From assembly GCA_009700815.1 (NCBI GenBank), contig WLLG01000017.1, positions 1 to 16,767 of the forward strand: a stretch of DNA of 16,767 nucleotides. Reading direction: 5' to 3'. This document shows positions 1 through 6,668 of the stretch, piece after piece. The DNA is from Actinomycetota bacterium. GTDB taxonomy: Bacteria; Actinomycetota; Acidimicrobiia; Acidimicrobiales; Microtrichaceae. The stretch's first letter is position 1. Every line of letters begins with the position of its first letter. A program made the translations under genes and the position numbers. Below the pieces are notes generated by a model. That model made no database searches. It saw only the letters and a program-made list of their open reading frames with translations, and was not told where the DNA came from.

Positions 1-78
1 GCTAATGGGTTGCGCAGCGGTCCCACATCGACCCCCGTGCAACCCAATAGCTGAATCGACCCCGCTGCAACCCAATAG
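1..78. repeat. Palindromic repeat, copy 1 (full)
   Basis: The unit starts with an inverted arm (AATGGGTTGCGCAGCGGTC) followed by two direct arms, each of the form ATCGACCCC..TGCAACCCAATAG. The reverse complement of the first arm matches either direct arm, so two alternative hairpins can form. Near-identical copies lie at 99-156 and 1159-1235. It resembles a REP-type extragenic palindrome; the family is not recognised. It may extend left of the window. Confidence 0.85.
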
Positions 79-98
79 GGCCGGCTCGGCGTATTCTG

Positions 99-156
99 GC
101 TAATGGGTTGCGCAGCGGTCCCAGATCGACCCCCGTGCAACCCAATAGCTGCATCG
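99..156. repeat. Palindromic repeat, copy 2 (truncated)
   Basis: This copy matches copy 1 closely over the inverted arm and the first direct arm (through GTGCAACCCAATAGCTG). It then diverges, so the second direct arm is missing. It lies in the same orientation as copy 1, 20 bp after it, and upstream of the nuclease-like gene. Confidence 0.85.
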
Positions 157-268
157 GGGCTGCTCGGGGAGAGGGGGTGCCCTCCCCGCTGACAAATCGG
201 CAGCTTGGCAGCAGGCTGCGGTAGTGAATTCCCGTAACCCAGCCAAATCTAGGCCACCCACAAATCCC

Positions 269-1207
269 ATGGCTGCGCTCCTCAAGAAGGCTGGCACGCA
301 ACACGGAGTGTTCACATCTGCTCAAGCAAGGGAGTTTGGGGTCAGTCGCTCACAGCTGAGAACTGCACTTCGGCGCGGCACTCTGCAACAGCCTTGCCGA
401 GGACTCTTTCTGGTAAGCGGCGCCCCTAGGACTTGGGAGCAGGAAGTCATGTTGGCAGTGTGCTCGCTCGGTGGTGTTGCCTCACATCGTTGCGCTGCGA
501 GGTTGCATGGTCTCGACGGATTCGCTCATGCACCAGTAGAGATCACCATGGCCCATTCGGGCAGTCGTAAAATCGCTAAGTTTTTGACCCACAGGTCGAG
601 GCAGTTCGACCTGATTACGCCTGTGCTCATCAGCGGGATTCCGACTACCTCGGTAGCTCGCACGCTGGTTGACCTTGGCGCAGTCGTTGATGATGACAAG
701 GTGGAACAGGCACTCGATGATTCGATTCGCCGCGGTTTCAACCTGCGCTGGATCAACGAAACACTTGAGCAGTTGATGCGACCAGGAGTCACCGGCTGTG
801 GCGCCCTGCTGAGGGTCCTTGCTCGACCAGACCGACGGGGGCCGATCCCCGACTCAACCTTTGAACGACTGGTCCAACGAGTCATCAAGGCGAAGGGTCT
901 TGCCGCGCCGGAGCGGCAGATCATTGTCAAGTGTCTCGGACAAAAGAAGGGGTATTCGATTGATTGTGCTTGGCCGGAATTCAAGCTTGGCTTAGAAGCT
1001 GATTCAGAATTGTGGCACTGGGGGCCCAGACGCGGACGGGTGGCTCGGCAACGCCACAATCGTTTGACTGCCGCTGGCTGGGAAATGATCTACGCAAGCT
1101 GGCAAGACCTAGAGGACTCCCGAGAACTGATCCATCAACTCAGATCGGCCTTGAATAGGCATTGGGTTGCGCAGCGGTCGCAGATCGACCCCCATGCAAC
1201 CCAATAG
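269..1207 (+). CDS. AbiEi-type winged-helix protein with C-terminal DUF559/Vsr-like nuclease domain
   Basis: The product is 312 aa from the ATG at 269. An in-frame GTG at 224 would add 15 residues, but the ATG places the conserved G-V-F-T helix-turn-helix onset near residue 12, as is usual in this family, so I prefer it. Residues 10-50 form an AbiEi-like winged helix (GVFTSAQAREFGVS...RGLFLVSG). Residues 195-295 look like a DUF559/very-short-patch-repair-type fold: E199, then SIDCAW with D232, GLEADS with E243 and D245, H250, and a final GW...W.DL segment. Such proteins are common and often solitary in actinobacteria; some carry an AbiEi antitoxin annotation, but no AbiEii toxin gene is adjacent. 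The role is unproven: defence, DNA repair or regulation are all possible. Residues 298-312 and the stop codon lie inside repeat copy 3, so the native C-terminus has probably been replaced. Confidence 0.8.
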   Translation: MAALLKKAGTQHGVFTSAQAREFGVSRSQLRTALRRGTLQQPCRGLFLVSGAPRTWEQEVMLAVCSLGGVASHRCAARLHGLDGFAHAPVEITMAHSGSRKIAKFLTHRSRQFDLITPVLISGIPTTSVARTLVDLGAVVDDDKVEQALDDSIRRGFNLRWINETLEQLMRPGVTGCGALLRVLARPDRRGPIPDSTFERLVQRVIKAKGLAAPERQIIVKCLGQKKGYSIDCAWPEFKLGLEADSELWHWGPRRGRVARQRHNRLTAAGWEMIYASWQDLEDSRELIHQLRSALNRHWVAQRSQIDPHATQ

Positions 1208-1235
1208 CTGGATCGACCCCGCTGCAACCCAATAG
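1159..1235. repeat. Palindromic repeat, copy 3 (full)
   Basis: This is a full unit: inverted arm ATTGGGTTGCGCAGCGGTC, then direct arms ending CCCATGCAACCCAATAG and CCGCTGCAACCCAATAG. It has the same orientation as copies 1 and 2 and overlaps the 3' end of the nuclease-like gene, providing its last 15 codons and TAG. The following 1236-1366 is non-coding as far as I can see. Confidence 0.85.
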
Positions 1236-1366
1236 CTCAGGAGGGGGATGGGCTTTGCAGGACCGGCTTTGCGTGACGGGCTGCGCCGGGGCGGGCTGTG
1301 CGGGATCGGGACGGCATGGCTTGAGCCTGCCTTGCTCCGAGGCTCAACGCGTACAACAGTTAGGGA

Positions 1367-2548
1367 ATGCAGGACTCCGAGAACCGCCCGTTCGATGCAG
1401 ACAACCACTACTACGAAGCGCTTGATGCGTTCACACGCCACCTTGATCCCAGCTGGGGGCCACGCACCTTGCAGTGGGCAGAGATCAACGGCCGGCAGTA
1501 CAACGTTCTGGGCGGCAAGGTTTCTCGGGCTGTGGTCAACCCCACGTTCGACCCGGTGGCAAGCCCTGGGGTACTGAAGGACTACTTCCGCGGTAACCCC
1601 AACGGGGATAACCCACTGGAGCTTCTCAAGGCTCGCGACAGGGTCAAAGAGGAGTACCGCAACCGTGATGCGCGGCTGCTGACCATGGACTCCCACGGAC
1701 TTGAGAAGATCTGGCTGTTCCCCACCCTAGGAATGGTTTACGAGGAGGAACTCCGTACCGATCCCGAGGCCGTAGCGGTGATGTTTCGGGCATTCAATCG
1801 ATGGGTCGAAGAGGATTGGGGATTCAATTATCAAAACCGCATCTTTGCCGCCCCGTACATCACTCTGGCCGATCTCGACTTCGCCATCAGCGAACTGGAG
1901 TGGGCACTGGACAAAGGTGCACGAACAATTGTCATGCGTCCGGCTGCGCCCACGACTTTGCTGGGCCGGCGATCACCAACTGACACGCAGTTCGATCCGT
2001 TCTGGGCGCGAGTCAACGAGGCTGGAATCACCGTGGTCGTCCACGCTGGTGACGCGGGGTACTCAGCGAATGGTTACGCGACGGACGGGTTTACCTCAAA
2101 CTTCAGCAACTCGGTTCCTCAACCCATCAAGATGCTGCAGCTCGAACGTCCGATCGAGGATTTCTTGGCCTCGCTCATTACTGACCAACTCTTTCATCGC
2201 TTCCCTAACCTGCGAATCGCCTCGGTGGAGAACGGCGCAGGGTTCCTACGCGGATTGTTTCACCGCTTAGACGCATTGGGTCACAAAATGTCGGGTTGGT
2301 TCCCGGAAGACCCAATCGAAACATTTCGTAGGCATATTTGGATCAACCCGTTCTGGGAGGACAACGTGCATGAACTCCTAGAACTGATGGGTCCCGAGCG
2401 AGTGATCTTTGGTTCCGACTGGCCACATATCGAGGGCATGCCAGTGCCACTGGATTACTTGGAAGAACTGACTGGCCTAGAACAAAAAGTTGTGGACCTA
2501 GTCACCCGGGAGAACACAGCGGAATTGAACGAGCTACGCCCGAGCTAA
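1367..2548 (+). CDS. Amidohydrolase family protein (amidohydrolase_2 / ACMSD-like TIM barrel)
   Basis: The product is 393 aa. The N-terminal metal motif appears as D10-A-D-N-H14-Y-Y-E, a variant typical of many actinobacterial amidohydrolase-2 proteins rather than the plain HxH. Further barrel ligands are H226 in VVVHAGD, the E288-N-G segment, and D351 in FGSDWPHIEG; together they support a metal-dependent hydrolase or decarboxylase of the PF04909 type. The substrate cannot be named; relatives act on aromatic or lactone-like compounds. The start is well constrained: an in-frame TAG lies six bases before the ATG (TAG GGA ATG), so no longer form exists. No good Shine-Dalgarno is present at the usual distance, so the message may be leaderless or nearly so. 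It stands alone, with a 118-bp gap after the repeat-edged nuclease-like gene's final repeat copy and a lipoprotein gene downstream on the same strand. Confidence 0.88.
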   Translation: MQDSENRPFDADNHYYEALDAFTRHLDPSWGPRTLQWAEINGRQYNVLGGKVSRAVVNPTFDPVASPGVLKDYFRGNPNGDNPLELLKARDRVKEEYRNRDARLLTMDSHGLEKIWLFPTLGMVYEEELRTDPEAVAVMFRAFNRWVEEDWGFNYQNRIFAAPYITLADLDFAISELEWALDKGARTIVMRPAAPTTLLGRRSPTDTQFDPFWARVNEAGITVVVHAGDAGYSANGYATDGFTSNFSNSVPQPIKMLQLERPIEDFLASLITDQLFHRFPNLRIASVENGAGFLRGLFHRLDALGHKMSGWFPEDPIETFRRHIWINPFWEDNVHELLELMGPERVIFGSDWPHIEGMPVPLDYLEELTGLEQKVVDLVTRENTAELNELRPS

Positions 2549-2669
2549 GCCTCAGAACCGAATCTTCTGGAACAAAACTGTGCTTTTGCTTGCATGAAGA
2601 CGATTCTGGCGTTTAACTTTCAAAGCAGCGGATTCCGCAGAAAGCGGACTTATCATTTTGGGGGGCCAA

Positions 2670-3083
2670 GTGAATCGTTCCAGAAATCTGGTTGTTCTTT
2701 CTGTGGTTTTGGCTGCGCTCGCGGCTGGGCTGGGTGCGTGCAGTCCTATGACGCCTCCAAGCGGCGATTGGCTGGCCGCAGGCTGCTACAACTCAGCAGT
2801 TGTTGGCGCCCCTGACTTTGCCTTTAGCGGAACCCCGAACGTCAAGGGCAACCTGACAGTGGCGCTCGACATTGCAACGCTGTCTCTTTCCGAAAATGGC
2901 AGCTGCGCTGGAATCCCACTCGCAGCACCGTATGCCTTCACTCTGGTGCGTGCCAGCAGCGAGCTCGTGGCTAGCGCAACTTGTTCAGGACTCGGTCTTG
3001 GAGATGGCGTAGGGCAGATTCAGTCTGACTACCCGGCGTTCCCGGATGATGCCTGGGTTTGCAATCCCCCAGCAACAACCTGA
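2670..3083 (+). CDS. Small secreted lipoprotein, function unknown
   Basis: The product is 137 aa from the GTG at 2670, which has a strong purine-rich site (GGGGGG) a few bases upstream; a TTG at 2658 lies inside that site and is less likely. Residues 4-24 form a signal peptide with a hydrophobic core (LVVLSVVLAALAAG) and a lipobox L-G-A-C24, so the mature protein should be lipid-anchored to the outer face of the membrane. The mature part has four more cysteines (about 39, 79, 105 and 131), enough for two disulfides, and reads like a compact beta-rich domain. I do not recognise the family. A TATCAT box just before the ribosome site could be its -10. It is monocistronic. Confidence 0.72.
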   Translation: MNRSRNLVVLSVVLAALAAGLGACSPMTPPSGDWLAAGCYNSAVVGAPDFAFSGTPNVKGNLTVALDIATLSLSENGSCAGIPLAAPYAFTLVRASSELVASATCSGLGLGDGVGQIQSDYPAFPDDAWVCNPPATT

Positions 3084-3176
3084 GCCCAGAGCAGCGCTGA
3101 ATTGGTTTTGAGCGGTTCGAGCAGTGCCGACCGGTCCCGAGAAGCTTGATTTTTAGCGCTTCTTCGCCGACCAGTG

Positions 3177-3206
3177 TCATCCAAGTTCGTCAACATTCTT
3201 GGATGA
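3177..3206. promoter_or_regulatory. Inverted repeat TCATCCAAG ... CTTGGATGA
   Basis: A perfect 9-bp inverted repeat with a 12-bp spacer lies between the lipoprotein gene and the toxin-antitoxin module. No T-run follows on either strand, so a classical intrinsic terminator is unlikely. It could be an operator or a hairpin that ends the lipoprotein transcript. Nothing else is evident in 3084-3267. Confidence 0.4.
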
Positions 3207-3267
3207 AATCTTGGCTGGTGTCGTGCTGATACGAACCCGCGCTCGCCCAAAGTGTGAGAGCGAATCG

Positions 3268-3289
3268 TCATGATAGCGTGCTACCATGA
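3268..3289. promoter_or_regulatory. Palindromic operator of the toxin-antitoxin operon
   Basis: The half-sites TCATGATAGC and GCTACCATGA surround a GT spacer and match as inverted repeats at 9 of 10 positions. The site sits directly before the antitoxin ATG at 3294 and overlaps the likely -10 box. Ribbon-helix-helix antitoxins usually bind such short palindromes to repress their own operon, so autoregulation is inferred. Confidence 0.65.
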
Positions 3290-3293
3290 CACC
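3282..3293 (+). promoter_or_regulatory. Putative -10 box for a leaderless antitoxin mRNA
   Basis: TACCAT fits the actinobacterial -10 pattern TANNNT and ends six bases before the ATG. Transcription would therefore begin at or next to the start codon. No ribosome-binding sequence is visible and no clear -35 was found. An alternative -10, TAGCGT, lies at 3274-3279. Confidence 0.45.
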
Positions 3294-3503
3294 ATGACGA
3301 AGAACATGACTGTCCGGCTTCCCGACGAACTCGCCGCCGATACCGAGGCCTTGGCGCGAGTGTCCGGCAAGAGCGTCAATGAGACCATCAAGGACGCTCT
3401 CGCCGACGCTGTCGCAGCTCGTAGCCGCGATCCCAAGTTTAAGGCTCGTATCCGCGAGATCATCGAGGAAGACCGCGAACTCCTCGAGCGCCTTGCGAAG
3501 TGA
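3294..3503 (+). CDS. Ribbon-helix-helix (CopG-like) antitoxin
   Basis: The product is 69 aa. The N-terminus MTKNMTVRLPDEL is the DNA-contacting beta strand of an RHH fold. It is followed by two helices separated by SGKSVNETI, and then a charged helical tail (about residues 45-69, rich in E, D, R and K) of the kind that neutralises a toxin. I choose the ATG at 3294 because the upstream in-frame ATG at 3270 falls inside the operator palindrome and would add residues not expected in the fold. The stop overlaps the toxin start (GTGA), showing translational coupling. Codons here are richer in third-position G/C than in neighbouring genes, consistent with acquisition by transfer. Confidence 0.85.
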   Translation: MTKNMTVRLPDELAADTEALARVSGKSVNETIKDALADAVAARSRDPKFKARIREIIEEDRELLERLAK

Positions 3504-3904
3504 TTGTCGAGTACCTCGATCTAGCCGACTACGTCGGCATTGCAGCTGAAGTCACCGGTCTCAACGAGGCCGTCGTTCTGAGGATCGCGAACCTTGATCT
3601 CGCCGACTCGGCTTTGCACGCTCCGAGCGCCGAATTCGGCGGCGAGGAGTTCTACCCCGACCTCGTCACGAAAGCGGCCCTCCTCCTGGTGCGTCTAGCG
3701 AAGAACCACCCGCTTCCCGACGGCAACAAGAGGGTTGCGTGGGTGGCTATGAGGTACTTCCTGATACTCAACGACATCGAATGGTCCAACTAGCCCGAGG
3801 TCGCCGATGCCGAACACGCTGTTGTCGCGGTCGCGTCCGGAGAGTGGGACGAGGCTATGTTCGCCGACTGGCTTCGCGAACGCCTTGAGGCTTCCGAGGC
3901 ATAG
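3500..3904 (+). pseudogene. doc: Doc/Fic-family toxin interrupted by an in-frame TAG
   Basis: The first 97 codons (3500-3790) encode a Doc-like protein ending with the Fic motif H70-P-L-P-D-G-N-K-R78, the catalytic loop of death-on-curing kinases that inactivate EF-Tu by phosphorylation. A TAG stands at 3791-3793. Reading on in the same frame gives 36 further residues, PEVADAEHAVVAVASGEWDE then AMFADWLRERLEASEA, ending at TAG 3902-3904. This is exactly the C-terminal helix expected of the family, and the full length of 134 aa is normal for Doc. I therefore read it as a single nonsense mutation in a recently intact toxin. The truncated product keeps the catalytic motif but loses its last helices, so activity is uncertain. 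The GTG start overlaps the antitoxin stop. Confidence 0.82.
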
Positions 3905-3939
3905 TCGCGTTCACACGACAGGCCAGCGCCCCAGCCTGC

Positions 3940-3960
3940 CTGCGCTGCCTGCTTGCGCAG
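3940..3960. other. Short hairpin between toxin remnant and fetB end
   Basis: CTGCGC and GCGCAG form a 6-bp stem around a 9-base loop in the space between two convergent genes. It has no T-run, so it is only a weak candidate for transcription termination. Confidence 0.3.
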
Positions 3961-3987
3961 ATCTGACTGCGATAGGTCACTGCTGCG

Positions 3988-4767
3988 TTAGTTCGTTCTG
4001 GATAATTTGAGGATGCGATTGTCCCGCGTGGTGAGCTTGGCAAGGGTTCCCAAGCCAGTGATGCTCGCAGCAATAACTACCCCGGCAAGAATCACGTACA
4101 TCAACGCGAGTTGGGTGCGAACAGCGGCAAACGGTTCAACCCCAGCCAGAATCAGCCCAGTCATGGTGCCGGGTAGAACAATTATTCCCAGCGCTGCAGT
4201 CTGTTCCACCTGCGGAGAGATTGCGGTGCGCAACGAGGAACGAATGAACCGACGTGATGCCAACTTGACGGTCATCCCTAGTGCAAGGCCGGCTTCAATC
4301 TCGCTTCGTTGATTAGCCACCGATTCGCTTACCCGATTGGAGGCAACAACGGCTGAATTCATGGAGTTCCCGATAAGCATCCCGGCTACGGGAACCAATG
4401 TTCGACCCTGCAACTCAAACACGCCGAGTCCAAACACAATCCCCAACCCAACGAATCCAACGGCACCGAGCGCCAGTAAGGCAAGAGAAAACATTCCGGG
4501 GATCTCTCTGGTTCTCCTTGCAGTGGTGACTGCTGCGAAGACCACAATGGCTAGCACCCAAAGCCAAGACCAGATCATTGGTGTCTGCGGATTCACAATT
4601 GGCACCAGCACGAATCCAACTAGTGCCATCTGCGCTAGAGAGCGGACTAGAGCAACCAGAATTGGTCGGGTTAAGCCAAGATGCTCGCCTGCAGTAACTG
4701 CCAGAGCAATGAGCACAAACACCAAGGACACGATGAGCGAACTCCAACCCACCACTTGCTCACTCAT
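3988..4767 (-). CDS. fetB: FetB-type ABC transporter permease (UPF0014 family)
   Basis: The product is 259 aa with about seven hydrophobic segments. It resembles the FetB/YbbM family through the overall length and the conserved stretch LVPVAGMLIGNSMNSAVVAS, followed by ALGMTVKLA and ISPQVEQTAALGIIVLPGTMTG. In E. coli FetAB is a putative iron exporter linked to oxidative-stress resistance; that role is inherited here by family only. The gene lies 12 bp after the ATPase gene, in one operon. An AGGAGG-like sequence at the end of that gene is the likely ribosome site, although it is rather far from the ATG. The substrate could also be another metal. Confidence 0.82.
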   Translation of the reverse strand: MSEQVVGWSSLIVSLVFVLIALAVTAGEHLGLTRPILVALVRSLAQMALVGFVLVPIVNPQTPMIWSWLWVLAIVVFAAVTTARRTREIPGMFSLALLALGAVGFVGLGIVFGLGVFELQGRTLVPVAGMLIGNSMNSAVVASNRVSESVANQRSEIEAGLALGMTVKLASRRFIRSSLRTAISPQVEQTAALGIIVLPGTMTGLILAGVEPFAAVRTQLALMYVILAGVVIAASITGLGTLAKLTTRDNRILKLSRTN

Positions 4768-4779
4768 GTAACTGCCCCA

Positions 4780-5478
4780 CTATTCCTCCTTGTTGAACCA
4801 TGACTCATCGATGGCACTCGCCGCATCAGGGTCATCTGCCGAACCAGAAAACAACAGTTCGCCAGACTTGAGCACCACCAGATGCTGAGCCAGTCGACTG
4901 ATCTGTGCGCGATCGTGTGTCACCCATACCACTGCGATGCCCTGATCTAGAAGCGACAGAGCAAGTTCCTCCATGCGCTCAGTGGCATCCCCATCGAGCG
5001 CAGATGTTGGCTCGTCGGCAAGGAGCACCTGCGGCTGTGCTGCTAGCGCTCGAGCGATCACCATTCTCTGCGCTTCGCCACCCGAGAGCGAGTCCGCCTC
5101 TCGATCAAGCAGCTCACGCTTGATTGATACTCGATCGCACAATTCCTCTGCGGCCCGAACCGCGAGTCCCGGGCAGGCCGCCTGCAGATTCTCAAGGACC
5201 GAACCTGGGAAAGTGACTGGATGTTGAAACACCATTGCCACGCGACGGCGGTGGAGTAACGGGTCGAGTGAGGCAATCTCTTGTCCCAGATAACTCACCG
5301 TCCCCGCACTCGGAACCTCAAGACGGTTGCAGCAGCGAAGCAGCGTGGACTTTCCCGATCCAGAAGCACCTGCAATGACAGTGAGCTTTGAGTCAGGTAT
5401 CACCAAACTGATCCGGTGCAGTACCTCAGACCCAGCGATGCTCACGCTCAGGTTGCGGAACTCAAAGAGCGGCTTCAC
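4780..5478 (-). CDS. fetA: FetA-type ABC transporter ATP-binding protein
   Basis: The product is 232 aa from a GTG. All ABC motifs are intact: Walker A GASGSGKST (37-45), Q-loop VFQHP (about 83-87), signature LSGGEAQR (131-138), Walker B VLLADEP (151-157), D-loop SALD and switch histidine H188 in VTHD. It should dimerise and drive the adjacent FetB-like permease. The FetA assignment rests mainly on that partner, because ATPases alone are poorly specific. The gene is first in the two-gene operon and is divergent from the esterase gene, leaving about 94 bp for both promoters. No metal-repressor box was recognised there. Confidence 0.82.
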   Translation of the reverse strand: MKPLFEFRNLSVSIAGSEVLHRISLVIPDSKLTVIAGASGSGKSTLLRCCNRLEVPSAGTVSYLGQEIASLDPLLHRRRVAMVFQHPVTFPGSVLENLQAACPGLAVRAAEELCDRVSIKRELLDREADSLSGGEAQRMVIARALAAQPQVLLADEPTSALDGDATERMEELALSLLDQGIAVVWVTHDRAQISRLAQHLVVLKSGELLFSGSADDPDAASAIDESWFNKEE

Positions 5479-5572
5479 CCGTAGCAGTGCGTTCCGATAA
5501 GAATCACTCTGTAACGCTATCTCGCTGATTCACCGTGCCGACGGACTGCCAACCGGCCTACTGTTTGGGAAT

Positions 5573-6622
5573 ATGAGCGAACGCAGAAGCTTGGCCACCC
5601 GTGTCGTCCAGGCCATCTTGGCATTGCCTGACCCAATTATTGATCGACTGATTAGCGCACCGCCCATTGTTCTAGATGGTCGCGTGCTCAACCGGCGCGT
5701 TCAGGCCATGCTTGTTCTGTCCGAGCGACTGGGCATTCGCAGTGATGGCCAGCCGGAGTCGGTGGCGGAGCGACGCACAGCTATGCGCCGAGGAGCTGCT
5801 CTTGGTATGCCAGTGCGCACAGGGCTGCATGTGGTCGACCGCAGAGTCCCCGGCCCTGCAGGAGATATACCCGTTCGGATCTATCGACGATTTGGCTTGC
5901 CCGAAGCTGCTCCTGCAATCGTGTACTTGCACGGCGGTGGCTGGGTTACCGGCGACCTTGACACGCACGACGGGTCCTGCCGCCTACTCGCCGATGAGAG
6001 CGAATGCATCGTGGTTGCAGTGGACTACCGGCTAGCACCCGAACACCCCTTCCCTGCAGGGATTGATGATGCCGTGGCTGCCTACAGGTGGGTGAATGAT
6101 CACGCATCTGAGCTCTCAATCGAGCCAGGTCGCGTCGGGGTCATGGGCGACAGCGCTGGCGCCAACCTTGCCGCTGTGGTTGCTCAAGTCACTCGAGATA
6201 CTGATGTACCGGCCCCAGTGGCGCAGTGTCTGATCTATCCCGCTACTGACGCCTACCTTCGCGAGGCCTCGCATGAGATCTTTGCGAAAGGGTTCTTCCT
6301 GACCCGAGATTCCATGGAGTTCTTTCGGTCAACCTATTTACCCGATCAGAGCGATTGGGACTCACCCCTTGCCTCGCCGATTGAACAGACTGATCTGGCG
6401 GGAGTCGCCCCCGCACTGATTGTCACAGCTGGATTTGATCCACTGCGAGACGAAGGCCGACGCTATGCAGAGATGCTCGTGGAGGCCGGTGTACCGACTC
6501 GGTACCGGTGTTATGACGACATGGTGCACGGGTTCTTTGGAATGGGAATCCTGCCCGGTGGCATGGCGATGGCGACTGAGATTTGTCTCGGAATGGGCGA
6601 CCTCATGCACGACACGCCCTAA
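5573..6622 (+). CDS. Alpha/beta hydrolase, hormone-sensitive-lipase type esterase
   Basis: The product is 349 aa. The oxyanion-hole motif H120-G-G-G-W, nucleophile motif G-D-S194-A-G, acid D289 (in AGFDPLRDEG) and H319 (in DMVHGF) give a complete catalytic triad of the alpha/beta-hydrolase fold-3 (HSL, family IV) group. These are carboxylesterases or lipases of short to medium acyl esters; the substrate is unknown. Residues 1-75 form the helical cap usual in this family. There is no signal peptide, so it is likely cytoplasmic. A TACTGT box lies eight bases before the ATG, giving a possible near-leaderless transcript. It converges on the dehydrogenase gene with a 46-bp gap and no visible terminator. 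Confidence 0.88.
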   Translation: MSERRSLATRVVQAILALPDPIIDRLISAPPIVLDGRVLNRRVQAMLVLSERLGIRSDGQPESVAERRTAMRRGAALGMPVRTGLHVVDRRVPGPAGDIPVRIYRRFGLPEAAPAIVYLHGGGWVTGDLDTHDGSCRLLADESECIVVAVDYRLAPEHPFPAGIDDAVAAYRWVNDHASELSIEPGRVGVMGDSAGANLAAVVAQVTRDTDVPAPVAQCLIYPATDAYLREASHEIFAKGFFLTRDSMEFFRSTYLPDQSDWDSPLASPIEQTDLAGVAPALIVTAGFDPLRDEGRRYAEMLVEAGVPTRYRCYDDMVHGFFGMGILPGGMAMATEICLGMGDLMHDTP

Positions 6623-6668
6623 CGCAGCGCAGGCTCAGGCACAGAAACAGACGCGGGTTCTGAGAGCT

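Noticed and set aside
1..156. Possible CRISPR array at the left edge
   Set aside because: Only two units with unequal length and a 20-bp gap, strong internal palindromes, and a third copy a kilobase away; no spacers of regular size and no cas genes.
526..1059. Minus-strand open frame inside the AbiEi/DUF559 gene
   Set aside because: Composition is rich in S, R and P, as expected for a shadow of the real gene; no recognisable motif.
1109..1696. Long minus-strand open frame opposite the amidohydrolase start
   Set aside because: It is antisense to clearly coding amidohydrolase sequence and to the repeat, and shows no domain-like pattern.
3140..3163. AGAAGC/GCTTCT hairpin as a terminator of the lipoprotein gene
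   Set aside because: The stem is short and the T-run is in the loop, not after the stem.
4007..4771. Two plus-strand open frames across fetB
   Set aside because: They are threonine/proline-rich reverse readings of a membrane permease; the minus-strand frame has the real family features.
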